This document shows, piece after piece, positions 7,484-16,419 of a stretch of DNA of 64,000 nt. The notes beneath the pieces are model-generated. The model was not told where the DNA came from, did no database searches, and saw nothing but the letters and a program-made list of their open reading frames with translations. The DNA is from Planctomycetota bacterium (lineage in GTDB: Bacteria; Planctomycetota; JAJSAM01; JAJVHW01). Within the stretch, counting starts at the first letter, position 1. Every line of letters begins with the position of its first letter. The stretch is taken from the NCBI GenBank assembly GCA_021776825.1, contig JAJFFG010000120.1:1-64000 (forward strand), given 5' to 3'. The translations under genes and the position numbers were made by a program.

Positions 7484-8590
7484 CTACTCGATCCCGAGCA
7501 GCTCGATGTCGAAGATGAGATCGGCCTTCGGGGGGATGCCCCGTCCGCCGCGCGCGCCGTAGGCCAGTGGCCACGGGATCTTCACCTTCACGCGCTCGCC
7601 GAGACGCATCTTCGCGACGGTCATGTCCCAGCCCTGGATGACCTGGCGCGCGCCGAGCACGAACTCGAACGGCTCGTCGCGATCACGGGAGCTGTCGAAC
7701 TTGGAGCCGTCCGTGAACGTGCCCGTGTAGTGCACCTTCACCTTCTGGCCGCGCTTCGGAGGCTCGCCCTCGCCAGCCTTCAGCACCTCGATCACCGGGC
7801 GGACCACGCGCAGGATCTCGACGTCGATCAGGTGGTCGGCGTTGGCCGGGATCTTCGGCGGAGCGCCGCGCTTGCCGAGCGCGAGCAGCGCCGGAACCGA
7901 GATCTTCCAATGCGCCCCGACCTTCATGCGCCGCAGCGCCATGTCGAGACCCAGGAAACTCGACGGCGCGCCGACCTGCATCATCTGCGGCTCGCCGGCT
8001 GCTCGCGAGTCGACCCACGACGCGCCGCCGACCACAGTGCCGGTGATGTGCGCCTCGACCAGATCGCCGAGATCGAGCTCGCCGAGGCCCTCGGTGACGA
8101 TCTCGTATGTCGGCTCGGCGGCGTCCATGACCTCGATGTCGAAGATCAGGTCGGCCTTCGCCGGGATCGTTGGCGGGCGTCCGTCAGCGCCGTACGCGAG
8201 CTGCCACGGGATCGTGCACATCCACCGATCACCGACGCGCATCTTGGCGACGGCCTGATCCCAGCCCTTGATCACCATGCCGGCGCCGACCTCGAAGCGG
8301 AACGCCTCGCCGCGATCGCGCGAACTGTCGAACTTCTTCCCGCTCGTGAGCGTGCCCACGTAGTGGACGAACGCCGCCGCGCCCTCGCCGACCAGTCGCC
8401 CCTCACCCTTCTGGAGCACCTCGTGCGTCACCTGCGGATCGGCATCCGCCGGTTTCTCGGCGGGCTTCGCGGGTTCGGTCTCGGCAGGCGTGTCCTGTGC
8501 AAGGGCGGGAGCCGCCACGACGAACCCGAGGGCAGCCAGGCCTAAGGTCGAGAATCCCAAGGCGGCGGTCAGGAGCGAGCGAGCGTGCAT
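7484..8590 (-). CDS. Exported triple-domain FKBP-type peptidyl-prolyl isomerase
   Basis: A 368-residue protein with a signal peptide (about 1-31) and a Pro/Glu linker. Three FKBP domains follow, at roughly 55-155, 158-258 and 262-368. Domains one and three carry the full signature (VHYVGTL, FDSSRDR, VIKGWDQAV, AYG and VHYTGTF, FDSSRDR, VIQGWDMTV, AYG). The middle domain lacks the FDSS and GWD residues and is probably not catalytic. FKBPs speed proline isomerisation during folding; with a signal peptide it should act in the periplasm or outside. It sits among secreted peptidases in one minus-strand cluster, 34 bp before the M14 pair. Confidence 0.9.
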   Translation of the reverse strand: MHARSLLTAALGFSTLGLAALGFVVAAPALAQDTPAETEPAKPAEKPADADPQVTHEVLQKGEGRLVGEGAAAFVHYVGTLTSGKKFDSSRDRGEAFRFEVGAGMVIKGWDQAVAKMRVGDRWMCTIPWQLAYGADGRPPTIPAKADLIFDIEVMDAAEPTYEIVTEGLGELDLGDLVEAHITGTVVGGASWVDSRAAGEPQMMQVGAPSSFLGLDMALRRMKVGAHWKISVPALLALGKRGAPPKIPANADHLIDVEILRVVRPVIEVLKAGEGEPPKRGQKVKVHYTGTFTDGSKFDSSRDRDEPFEFVLGARQVIQGWDMTVAKMRLGERVKVKIPWPLAYGARGGRGIPPKADLIFDIELLGIE

Positions 8591-8692
8591 GGAGGTCTCC
8601 GGTTGGGGGTCGGCATGGCGTCTGGAGCCTATCGGGAATCGCCGCGCTCGATCGAAATCTCGCGCTGGGGCGCGCTCGCGCCGGCGCCGCGG

Positions 8693-10069
8693 CTACTGCA
8701 GCTTGACGGTCGTCTTGACCGTGCGGGAGCCTCTGACGATCGTCAGCACGACCTTCTTCTTGCCGCGAGCGCGTCGGACGCCCTCTTCGACGGCCGAGAT
8801 CGGGTCGCCGTCCGGCAGCGGCTGCCCGTTCACGGCGATGATGAAGTACCCGGCCTTGATCTTGGCCTCGGCCGCGGGGCTGCCGTCCATCACCGTGCGG
8901 ACCAGTGCCGCGCCCTGTCCGTCCTTCAGCTTCACGCGCGCCGGAAGACCCTCGCGCGGCACCACGTCGAGGATCACGCCCAGCGGTCCCGACGAGGCGT
9001 TCGCGTCCATCTTGACGAAGCGCGGGCGCGTGTCGAGGTTCGCGATCTCCCACGCCGTGAGGTAGGCGTGCTGGGCGGCGCGCGCGACCTTCTTCGTGTC
9101 GATGCGCTGCGCGGTGTCCGACGTCGCGTGGTAGTCCTTGTGGAGCCCGCTCGTCCAGAACAGGCAGGGGATGTCCTTGCGATAGAAGTTCACCTGGTCG
9201 CTGCGCAGGAAGATGGATCCGGTCTTCGCCAGGAACTTGAACCCGGACGTCTCGGCTGCCTTCCGGTGCGCCGCGTCAAGGTCCGGCGACGACGCGTTGC
9301 CGTAGACGTGGAGCTCCTTCGAGGCGTTGCGGCCGACCATGTCGATGTTCAGGTCGCAGACGACGTTGCCGATCGGCAGCGTCGGGTTGTCGCACCAGTG
9401 CTTCGACCCGAGCAGCCCGCGTTCCTCGGCAGTGAACCAGAGGAACAGGATGCTGCGACGCGGACGCGGGGCGCCCTCGGTGGCGAGCGCGCGCGCCACC
9501 TGCAGGAGCGCCGACGTCCCGCTCGCGTTGTCGTCAGCGCCGAAGAAGGTCTTCTTCTTGCTCTTCTTCCCAACGTGGTCGTAGTGCGCCGAGAGCACGA
9601 CGAGCTCGTCCTTCAGCGCCTCGTCCGAGCCGGGCAGCAGCGCGCAGACGTTGTACGTCACGGCCATCCCGCCGGTCGGGTTGCCGCTGTTCGACTGACC
9701 CGAGAACGGTCGAAGCAGGACCTGCATCTCCTGTCGGTACTTCCGGTACTCGCCCTGATCGTCGCCGGCGGGTTCGAGGCCCCACTCCTTGAGCCGTTGG
9801 ACGATGTACTCGGCGGCGACGTTGCAGCCCTCGGTCCCCGATGCTCGCCCTTCACACTTCTTCCCGGCGAGGAAGTACACGTGGGCGCGGACCTCCTTGG
9901 CGACGAACGACTTGAGCACATCGGCGGGCGGTTCGGCGATCTCGACTGCCGGTGCGGAGGCCGGCGCGTCGTCGGGAGGCGCCGCATCCTGAGCCTGCGC
10001 CGCCAGTACGGCTGCCAGTGCGACAGCGACTGCGATCGGTCCCGAACGGCGGAGCAGGTTCTGGCGCAT
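8693..10069 (-). CDS. Exported M28 aminopeptidase with C-terminal PDZ domain
   Basis: A 458-residue protein with a signal peptide ending near residue 27. The M28 metal ligands are visible: His162 (SAHYDH), Asp180 (GADDNASG), Glu215/Glu216 (FTAEER), Asp243 (NIDMVG) and His314 (DYHATSD). This is the complete di-zinc set of the family, which removes N-terminal residues from peptides. Residues about 358-458 form a PDZ domain (GPLGVILDVV to VLTIVRG). This M28-PDZ arrangement is common in bacterial secreted peptidases. It lies 102 bp upstream of the FKBP gene and 10 bp downstream of the esterase gene. Confidence 0.92.
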   Translation of the reverse strand: MRQNLLRRSGPIAVAVALAAVLAAQAQDAAPPDDAPASAPAVEIAEPPADVLKSFVAKEVRAHVYFLAGKKCEGRASGTEGCNVAAEYIVQRLKEWGLEPAGDDQGEYRKYRQEMQVLLRPFSGQSNSGNPTGGMAVTYNVCALLPGSDEALKDELVVLSAHYDHVGKKSKKKTFFGADDNASGTSALLQVARALATEGAPRPRRSILFLWFTAEERGLLGSKHWCDNPTLPIGNVVCDLNIDMVGRNASKELHVYGNASSPDLDAAHRKAAETSGFKFLAKTGSIFLRSDQVNFYRKDIPCLFWTSGLHKDYHATSDTAQRIDTKKVARAAQHAYLTAWEIANLDTRPRFVKMDANASSGPLGVILDVVPREGLPARVKLKDGQGAALVRTVMDGSPAAEAKIKAGYFIIAVNGQPLPDGDPISAVEEGVRRARGKKKVVLTIVRGSRTVKTTVKLQ

Positions 10070-10079
10070 GGCGTGCAGC

Positions 10080-10760
10080 CTACGGGATCCTGGGCAGCCG
10101 CTCGCGCAGCCACTTTCCGATCAGCTCGATCTCTTCGAGGCAGACCTGGTGCTCCATCGGCCACGTCGCGTACGTCACGTCGTATCCGAGCGCGCCCAAT
10201 CGGTCGCGAGCAGCGGCCCCTTTGCTCTCCGGCACCATCGGATCGCGCGTGCCGTGGCACTGCAGGATGGGGACGTCACGGTTCACGTCGGCGGCCTCGC
10301 CGGGCAGCTTGTCGGCCAGCAGGAGGTACGCCGAGAGGACGAGAAGTCCGGCCAGCCGCTCCGCGTGACGAAGCCCGGCGTAGAGCGCAACGGCACCGCC
10401 CTGGCTGAACCCGGCGACGACCGTACGGCTGGACGGGACTCCGCGTTCGCGCTCCCGCGCCAGGAGGCGCTCGACGTGGGCGGCTGAGGCCTGGATGCCG
10501 GGCTCGTCGTCATCGCGCGACCCGAGCGACTTGATGTCGTACCAGGCCGGCATGCGCATGCCGGCGTTGAGGGTCACAGGCATCACCGGCGCGTGCGGGA
10601 ACACGAAGCGCACTCGATGGTCGGGCCCGAGCCCGAGTTCCGGCACGATCGGTTCGAAGTCGTGGCCGCTCGCGCCCAGGCCGTGCAGCCACACGACGGA
10701 CGCGGTGGCCGGGCCACCGGGAGGCTCGATCTCGACGCAGCGCAGCAGCTCTTCCGACAT
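10080..10760 (-). CDS. Alpha/beta hydrolase, carboxylesterase/acyl-protein thioesterase type
   Basis: A 226-residue cytoplasmic alpha/beta hydrolase with no signal peptide. The nucleophile motif GFSQGG gives Ser119; Asp173 (HGTRDPMV) and His204 (MEHQV) complete the triad, and WLHGLGASGHDF provides the oxyanion loop. This is the phospholipase/carboxylesterase (PF02230) family, whose members hydrolyse short acyl esters or thioesters. The length is normal for the family. It is the first gene of the minus-strand run reaching to 3588, separated from the M28 gene by 10 bp. Confidence 0.9.
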   Translation of the reverse strand: MSEELLRCVEIEPPGGPATASVVWLHGLGASGHDFEPIVPELGLGPDHRVRFVFPHAPVMPVTLNAGMRMPAWYDIKSLGSRDDDEPGIQASAAHVERLLARERERGVPSSRTVVAGFSQGGAVALYAGLRHAERLAGLLVLSAYLLLADKLPGEAADVNRDVPILQCHGTRDPMVPESKGAAARDRLGALGYDVTYATWPMEHQVCLEEIELIGKWLRERLPRIP

Positions 10761-10781
10761 GCGCCGGAGGGTAGCAGCGGA

Positions 10782-10843
10782 CTAGCCGGCTGTCGGCGTT
10801 TCGGCCTCGACGGGTCACGCAGGATGGCGCGACAGCCGGCTAG
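10782..10843. repeat. REP-like hairpin, subtype I (copy 1)
   Basis: Perfect 14-bp arms (10782-10795 and 10830-10843, starting CTAGCCGGCTGTCG) enclose a 34-base loop containing TCGGCCTCGACGGG. The same arm pattern and loop core occur at 41661-41722, so it is a dispersed family, not a local terminator. Confidence 0.9.
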
Positions 10844-10994
10844 CCATAGAGCGACCGGATGGCGCGTGGCGGTGGAACGCAGGGCGCTCCGGCCTCGGGA
10901 GACACACGGGCCGAATGGAGCGCGAAGCGGTCACTCACGCCCTCACAGCGGCCGGGTCTCATCTGGCGCGCCGAACCCTGTCCCGACGAACTAA

Positions 10995-11057
10995 CTAGCC
11001 GCCTGTCGCGCCGGCGGTCGTTCGAACGTCGACGCCGTCACGCCGACAGGCGGCTAG
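10995..11057. repeat. REP-like hairpin, subtype II (copy 1)
   Basis: Perfect 14-bp arms at 10995-11008 and 11044-11057 (CTAGCCGCCTGTCG) with a 35-base loop ending CGTCGACGCCGTCAC. The loop is close to identical to that at 42142-42204. It overlaps the stop codon of the deacetylase gene. With the subtype I copy 152 bp away it forms a composite pair that fills most of the gap 10761-11053. Confidence 0.9.
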
Positions 11058-12127
11058 CTGGACGCGGTGAGGATCGACTCCGGCAGCGTCGTCAGGGCGG
11101 CACGCTCGCGCTCTGCGTCGCGCACCTGCTGCTCGCTCGGCGCGTTCCGAAGGCACTCAGGCGTGATGAACAGGAGCTCGGACATGGTGCGCCCGACGGC
11201 CCCACGGTCGACCACGAGACGCTGCAGGAGAGCCTGCAAGCGGCGGAACGCGGACTGCACCGCGTCGCGCGTCGGCGCCCGCGGGCTCGCACCTGGGAAC
11301 AGGCCATTCGACGGGACGCAGATGTTGAAGACCTCGGTTCGCTCGGCCTCGAGTCGCTCGACGGCGCGTAGCAGCGACTGGCGCGACGCCCACGTGGGGT
11401 CGAGCCAGACGGGCCCGTGCGGGTCGCTTTCGCCAGCCGAACGGGGTCCCAGCGACTCGCCGATGAAGCGGCGCAGCGGTGCTGGGATGCCGCGGGCCGG
11501 CAACACCGACTCGGGGACCTCGATGATCTCGCCGTCGCCCTCGCGAGCGGGGTTCGCCACGCACGGCCGGTAGGGGCGGCGAGGCGCGCGGCTCAGGTCG
11601 GGCCCCCCGGTCGCGCGCCAGGACCGTAGCGGCGTCACGCTGGTGTCGATGAGGTAGCCGTGGTCAGGCAGGACGCGCAGGAAGTCGGCCGTCATCCCGA
11701 AGCCGCGTCCACGAAGCGTGACCGGACGGACGCCGAGGCGCGTGCGGATCTCTTCGGTGAGCACCTCGAGCTTCTGCACGAGGAGTTCCAGAGTCGGCTG
11801 TGCGGGTTCGTGGAGCTCGCTGCCCTCGGAGGGGCCGAGCGGGGGGGTGGTCCACGTCTGCAGCAGCGTCCCGATCTCGCAGCGACCCGATCGGGCCATC
11901 GCGCGAAGGAAGGCCGACGCATCGTGGTCAGTCAGCGCGGGGAAGCTCACGAGATAGGTCGGGCGCACGCCGTACCGCTCGCAGAGCGCCTGCAGATGAG
12001 GCAGCGCCGCCGCATTGGACATCGTCGTCTTCTCGGCCGGGCGCCCACCGGGCACATCGGCCGCAACGTCGACGGTGATGGACACCGCGGGAGCAGCCGG
12101 CCAGGGGGTGTTCAGGGAAATCGACAT
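11054..12127 (-). CDS. Polysaccharide-deacetylase-like protein
   Basis: A 357-residue protein with the NodB-like layout: an early strand with SITVDVAADV, then VRPTYLVSFPALTD, a middle segment RGRGFGMTADFLRVLPDHGYLIDTSVTPL typical of WalW-type deacetylases, and a C-terminal FNICVPSNGLFPG. Such enzymes remove acetyl groups from cell-surface glycans. The usual metal-binding HxxxH and the TFDDG motif are not clear here (DVAAD in place of the Asp-Asp pair), so the catalytic site may be altered. The ATG at 12127 was chosen because the fold starts there. The stop codon falls inside the subtype II REP. The gene diverges from the lipid operon at 12324. Confidence 0.7.
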   Translation of the reverse strand: MSISLNTPWPAAPAVSITVDVAADVPGGRPAEKTTMSNAAALPHLQALCERYGVRPTYLVSFPALTDHDASAFLRAMARSGRCEIGTLLQTWTTPPLGPSEGSELHEPAQPTLELLVQKLEVLTEEIRTRLGVRPVTLRGRGFGMTADFLRVLPDHGYLIDTSVTPLRSWRATGGPDLSRAPRRPYRPCVANPAREGDGEIIEVPESVLPARGIPAPLRRFIGESLGPRSAGESDPHGPVWLDPTWASRQSLLRAVERLEAERTEVFNICVPSNGLFPGASPRAPTRDAVQSAFRRLQALLQRLVVDRGAVGRTMSELLFITPECLRNAPSEQQVRDAERERAALTTLPESILTASS

Positions 12128-12323
12128 GTGTGTCCGTTTCGGGTGAGACCAACCGAGGACTCGCAAGGTGTGTGCCCGGCAACCCCCAGGCCAGCCGATC
12201 CGGAATTGCCGGAGCTCGATCCGCGTAGTCCGCCGTACGCGGGTCCGAGTGCTTATCGGATAGAACCGGTGCCGGACGGGAATGCCGGCGGATGTGGAGT
12301 CCGAGCCGGCTGATGGGGGGACG

Positions 12324-13115
12324 ATGGACCTGCTGCTCTGGGCGTGGGGCGGTGCGGCCGTGCTCATGGTGGTCCTGTGGGGCGTGCAGCTGAGGACGCG
12401 CGATGCCGGGATCGTGGACGTCGGCTGGGCCGGCGGCCTCGGCGCGGCGGCGATCGTCCACGCGCTGCTCGCCGACGGTGATCCGGAGCGTCGTGTCCTG
12501 GTCGGCGTGCTCGGGGCGCTGTGGGGCTGGCGTCTCGCGCTCCATCTGCTGCGCGATCGCGTTGTCGGGCGGCACGAGGACGGTCGCTACGCGACGCTTC
12601 GAGCGGCGTGGGCGGCCTCGGCGGGCGGAGCGGCTCCGCGCTTCTTCGTCCTCTTCCAGGCTCAGGCGCTTCTGGTGGGACTCCTGTCACTGGCCTTCCT
12701 GCTGCCCGCGCAAGCTGCCCGGCCCGGACTCGACGCTCTGGACCTCCTGGGCGCGGCGATCTGGGTTCTCGCGATCGCAGGCGAGACACTGGCCGATCGA
12801 CAGTTGCGAGCGTTCCGCCGCGATCCCGGGAACCGGGGTCGTACGTGCCGCAGCGGGCTCTGGCGGTACTCTCGGCACCCCAACTACTTCTTCGAGTGGG
12901 TGCACTGGCTCGCGTATCTGCCCCTCACGTGGGGCGCTCCCGGGGCGTGGGCGGCGGCACTCCCGCCCGTACTGATGCTCGTGTTCATCCTGAAGATCAC
13001 CGGAATTCCGCCTACGGAGGCCCAGGCCTTGAAGAGTCGCGGCGACGACTACCGCGCGTATCAGCGCACGACGAGCGCGTTCGTGCCGTGGCCTCCGAAC
13101 GAGTCCGCCGCATGA
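12324..13115 (+). CDS. DUF1295 / steroid 5-alpha-reductase-like membrane enzyme
   Basis: A 263-residue protein with about six membrane helices. It has the DUF1295 C-terminal signature SGLWRYSRHPNYFFEW followed by ITGIPPTEAQALKSRG, which forms the NADPH site in the 5-alpha-reductase/isoprenylcysteine methyltransferase superfamily. Relatives reduce lipid double bonds or methylate lipids. A purine-rich ribosome-binding site (GGGGGG) precedes the ATG at 12324. It is the first gene of a ten-gene plus-strand run; its TGA overlaps the next start by four bases. The substrate is probably a fatty acyl chain or polyprenyl lipid made in this operon. Confidence 0.85.
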   Translation: MDLLLWAWGGAAVLMVVLWGVQLRTRDAGIVDVGWAGGLGAAAIVHALLADGDPERRVLVGVLGALWGWRLALHLLRDRVVGRHEDGRYATLRAAWAASAGGAAPRFFVLFQAQALLVGLLSLAFLLPAQAARPGLDALDLLGAAIWVLAIAGETLADRQLRAFRRDPGNRGRTCRSGLWRYSRHPNYFFEWVHWLAYLPLTWGAPGAWAAALPPVLMLVFILKITGIPPTEAQALKSRGDDYRAYQRTTSAFVPWPPNESAA

Positions 13116-14170
13116 GCCTCGCTCTCGACCTGGTCGAACGCGGTTGGGTTCCCGACTTCATGACGCGACGCGGCATTCGGAAACTGCTCGAGACGCGTCT
13201 CGAGGAGGAGCGTGCCCGAGGTGCGCCGGATACGACGATCGCGACGTTCGTCGACGAACTGCGTGCGTCGCCGCTCGCGTTGCACGTCGAGAAGGCCAAC
13301 GAGCAGCACTACGAGGTGCCGGCCCGCTTTTTCGAGCTCGTGCTCGGTCCACGCCTGAAGTACAGCTCGTGCTTCTACGGACCCGGGGCGCACACCCTCG
13401 AGCAGGCCGAGCAGGCGATGCTGGCCCTCACGTGCGAGCGCGCCCAGCTCGTCGACGGAATGCGCATCCTCGAGCTCGGCTGCGGCTGGGGCTCGCTCAC
13501 GCTCTGGATGGCGGAGCACTACCCGAGCAGCGCGATCACCGCGGTCTCGAACTCCGCGCCGCAACGGCAGTTCATCGAGGCACGAGCGCGCGAGCGCGGG
13601 CTTGGGAACGTCCGGGTCGTGACCTGCGACATGAACGACTTCGATGCGGCGACGCTCGACGACGGTCCGCCGTTCGATCGCGTCGTGTCGGTCGAGATGT
13701 TCGAGCACATGCGCAACTACGAGCTGCTGCTCGAGCGCATCTCTCGCTGGCTGGGCGACGACGGACGCCTCTTCGTTCACGTGTTCTGCCATCGCGAGCA
13801 CGCGTATCCGTTCGAGGTCGAGGGCGACGACAACTGGATGGGGCGCTACTTCTTCACCGGCGGGATCATGCCTTCCGCCGACCTCTTCACGCACTTCGAC
13901 GACCACCTCGTCGTCGAGGATCAGTGGCTCGTCAATGGCGAGCACTACGGTCGGACTTCGGAGGACTGGCTCGTCAACCTCGATGCTCATCGCGACGAGG
14001 TACGTAGCGTCCTCTCCGAGACGTATGGGCCCGGCGACGCCGATCGTTGGGTGCAGCGCTGGCGGGTTTTCTTCCTCTCCTGCGCCGAACTCTTCAACTT
14101 CATGGGCGGGAGCGAGTGGCACGTTGCGCACTACCTCTTTCGACCGCGCACCGATGAGGACTCACGATGA
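13112..14170 (+). CDS. Cyclopropane-fatty-acid-synthase-type SAM methyltransferase (copy 1)
   Basis: A 352-residue class I methyltransferase. The SAM-binding motif ILELGCGWGSLTLW is followed by SNSAPQRQFIE and VEMFEHMRNYE, both typical of the cyclopropane/mycolic-acid synthase family, which transfer a methyl group from SAM to a double bond of a membrane phospholipid acyl chain. It is more divergent than the second copy at 17190 (its N-terminus has NEQHYEVPARFFE in place of IAAHYDLGNDFFE), so it may use another substrate or make a different product. It is coupled by ATGA overlaps to both the preceding DUF1295 gene and the following desaturase. Confidence 0.85.
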   Translation: MSLALDLVERGWVPDFMTRRGIRKLLETRLEEERARGAPDTTIATFVDELRASPLALHVEKANEQHYEVPARFFELVLGPRLKYSSCFYGPGAHTLEQAEQAMLALTCERAQLVDGMRILELGCGWGSLTLWMAEHYPSSAITAVSNSAPQRQFIEARARERGLGNVRVVTCDMNDFDAATLDDGPPFDRVVSVEMFEHMRNYELLLERISRWLGDDGRLFVHVFCHREHAYPFEVEGDDNWMGRYFFTGGIMPSADLFTHFDDHLVVEDQWLVNGEHYGRTSEDWLVNLDAHRDEVRSVLSETYGPGDADRWVQRWRVFFLSCAELFNFMGGSEWHVAHYLFRPRTDEDSR

Positions 14171-15138
14171 CGCCGAAGCTCGACAGACCGTCCCGACTCC
14201 GTAGCGCCGTCGTGGCCCTGCTGCGTTGGTTCGACGCCGGTGCCGGCGGCGAGGTCGACGCCGACTCGGCGGACGCCGAACGCATCGACTGGCTGCGCAT
14301 CCTGCCGTTCGCGTTCCTGCACGCCGGATGCCTCGGCGTCCTGTTCGTCGGCTGGAGCTGGACCGCCGTTGCCGTGGCCGTCGCGCTGTACCTGGTCCGC
14401 ATGTTCGCGATCACGGGCGTGTACCACCGGTACTTCTCGCATCGCAGCTACTCGTTGAACCGGTTCTGGCAAGCCGCCTTCGCTGTGCTCGGCGCGTCCG
14501 CGGTGCAGCGTGGACCGCTGTGGTGGGCGGCGCATCATCGACATCACCATCGGTACTCGGACCTGCCGGAGGACATCCACTCGCCGGTGCAGCGCGGCTT
14601 CCTCTGGGCGCACATGGGCTGGCTGATGACGAAGCGCGGGTTCAAGTCGAACGTGCACGAGGTGCCGGATCTCGCGCGCTACCCCGAGCTGCGCTTCCTG
14701 GATCGCTTCGATATCGCCGTGCCGATCGTCCTCGCCCTAGCGCTGTTTGCGTCTGGCGCCGTGCTCGAGAACGTGGCGCCGCACCTCGGCGTGACCGCAT
14801 GGCAGCTCGTCGTGTGGGGCTTCTTCATCTCCACGGTCGCGCTGTTCCACGGCACCTGCACCATCAACTCCCTGGCGCACGTGATGGGCTCGCAGCGCTA
14901 CGACACCGGGGATGACAGTCGCAACAGCGCGTTGCTGGCGATCATCACGCTTGGCGAAGGGTGGCATAACAACCACCACCGCTTCCCCGGCGCGGCCCGT
15001 CAGGGCTTCCGCTGGTGGGAGTACGACGTGACGTACTACGTGCTGCGCACACTCTCGCTCGTGGGGATCGTGCGCGGGATCCGCGCCGTGCCCCAGAGCG
15101 TGCTCGACGCGGGACGCGCCCGTGATCGCGCCCGCTGA
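14167..15138 (+). CDS. Membrane fatty-acid desaturase (DesC / delta-9 acyl-CoA desaturase type)
   Basis: A 323-residue integral membrane di-iron enzyme with four hydrophobic segments and the three histidine boxes of the stearoyl-CoA desaturase family: HRYFSHR (87-93), HHRHHH (123-128) and HNNHH near residue 264. It inserts a cis double bond into a saturated acyl chain using oxygen and an electron donor. In this operon it would supply the double bond that the cyclopropane-type methyltransferases modify. The start overlaps the upstream stop (ATGA), and the 3' end overlaps the flavoprotein gene by 17 bases. Confidence 0.93.
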   Translation: MTPKLDRPSRLRSAVVALLRWFDAGAGGEVDADSADAERIDWLRILPFAFLHAGCLGVLFVGWSWTAVAVAVALYLVRMFAITGVYHRYFSHRSYSLNRFWQAAFAVLGASAVQRGPLWWAAHHRHHHRYSDLPEDIHSPVQRGFLWAHMGWLMTKRGFKSNVHEVPDLARYPELRFLDRFDIAVPIVLALALFASGAVLENVAPHLGVTAWQLVVWGFFISTVALFHGTCTINSLAHVMGSQRYDTGDDSRNSALLAIITLGEGWHNNHHRFPGAARQGFRWWEYDVTYYVLRTLSLVGIVRGIRAVPQSVLDAGRARDRAR

Positions 15139-16417
15139 TCCTGCGTCGTCGCCGTTCGCCAACGCGCGCGGCCTGCGAATCGCCGTCGTTGGGGCAGGCG
15201 TTGCCGGACTGGTGGCGGCCTACCTCCTGTCGCGCCACCACGAGGTGACCGTCCTCGAGGCGGCGCAGCATGCGGGCGGTCATGCGAACACGCTCGACGT
15301 CGCAAGCCCGGACGGCAGCGTCGCCGTCGACACCGGCTTCGTGGTGTTCAACGACCGAACGTACCCGCGCTTCCGGGAACTGCTCCGTCAGCTCGGCGTC
15401 TCCGAGCGGGCCACCGACATGAGCTTCAGCGTGCGCTGCGAGCGAACCGGGCTCGAGTACAACGGCACGTCCCTCAACACGATGTTCGCGCAGCGTCGCA
15501 ACCTGCTGCGGCCTTCGTTCCACCGCATGATCCGAGACATCCTGCGCTTCTACCGCGAGGCGCCCGAGCTGCTCGAGCAGGACGACGACGGGCTCACGCT
15601 GATGGAGTACCTCCAGACCGGCGGCTACTCGGACGAATTCGTCGACCAGCACATCCTCCCGATGGGGGCGGCGGTCTGGTCGAGCTCGGCCGACACCATG
15701 CACCGCTTTCCGGCGCGCTACTTCGTCGAGTTCTTCCGCAATCACGGCTTCCTCGAGGTCGACAATCGCCCGCAGTGGTTCACCGTCGAGGGCGGAGCGC
15801 GGTCGTACGTGGAGCGCATCGTGGAACCGTTCCGACAGCGGCTTCGGCTTGGCACGCCCGTGCGCGAGATTCGCCGGGGCGCGGACAAGGTCACGGTGGT
15901 GCCCGTCGACGGCGAGGCCGAGACGTACGATCACGTCGTGCTCGCGCTGCACGCCGACCAGGCGTTGCGCATCCTGGTGGACGCCGACGAGACGGAACGC
16001 GATGTCCTCGGCGCCTTCCCGTACTCGCGCAACGCGACGCAGCTCCACACGGACTCGTCGCTCCTACCGCGTCGGCGTCTCGCGCGCGCATCGTGGAACT
16101 ACCACCGTCTGGTCGATGCGTCGGACGAAGTGACCGTGACCTATGACATGACGCGGTTGCAGCGACTCTCCTCATCCGCGCCGTACCTCGTCAGCCTCAA
16201 CCGCACGGCGGCCGTCGATCCGTCTACCGTGATCGCGGAGATGGTCTACGAGCACCCCACGTATCTGCCCGACGGTGTGCGCGCGCAGCGCCGTTGGAGC
16301 GAGATCTCCGGCCAGCGTCGCTCGCACTTCTGCGGCGCGTACTGGGGTTATGGATTCCACGAGGACGGCGTGGTCAGCGGCGAGCGCGTCGCGACCACGT
16401 TCGGGGCGGTTCTCTGA
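15122..16417 (+). CDS. FAD-dependent amine-oxidase-like oxidoreductase of the CFA/DUF1365 cluster
   Basis: A 431-residue flavoprotein beginning at GTG. The FAD-binding beta-alpha-beta motif is VVGAGVAGLVAAYLL, followed by LEAAQHAGGHANT and the long-chain motif TGFVVFNDRTYP. The C-terminus ends HFCGAYWGYGFHEDGVVSG, closing the FAD site. This subfamily is almost always found with DUF1365 and cyclopropane-synthase genes in unsaturated-lipid modification clusters, including singlet-oxygen-response regulons of alphaproteobacteria. The substrate is thought to be a fatty acyl chain but is not settled. It overlaps the desaturase and is followed two bases later by DUF1365. Confidence 0.9.
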   Translation: MIAPADPASSPFANARGLRIAVVGAGVAGLVAAYLLSRHHEVTVLEAAQHAGGHANTLDVASPDGSVAVDTGFVVFNDRTYPRFRELLRQLGVSERATDMSFSVRCERTGLEYNGTSLNTMFAQRRNLLRPSFHRMIRDILRFYREAPELLEQDDDGLTLMEYLQTGGYSDEFVDQHILPMGAAVWSSSADTMHRFPARYFVEFFRNHGFLEVDNRPQWFTVEGGARSYVERIVEPFRQRLRLGTPVREIRRGADKVTVVPVDGEAETYDHVVLALHADQALRILVDADETERDVLGAFPYSRNATQLHTDSSLLPRRRLARASWNYHRLVDASDEVTVTYDMTRLQRLSSSAPYLVSLNRTAAVDPSTVIAEMVYEHPTYLPDGVRAQRRWSEISGQRRSHFCGAYWGYGFHEDGVVSGERVATTFGAVL

Positions 16418-16419
16418 CC

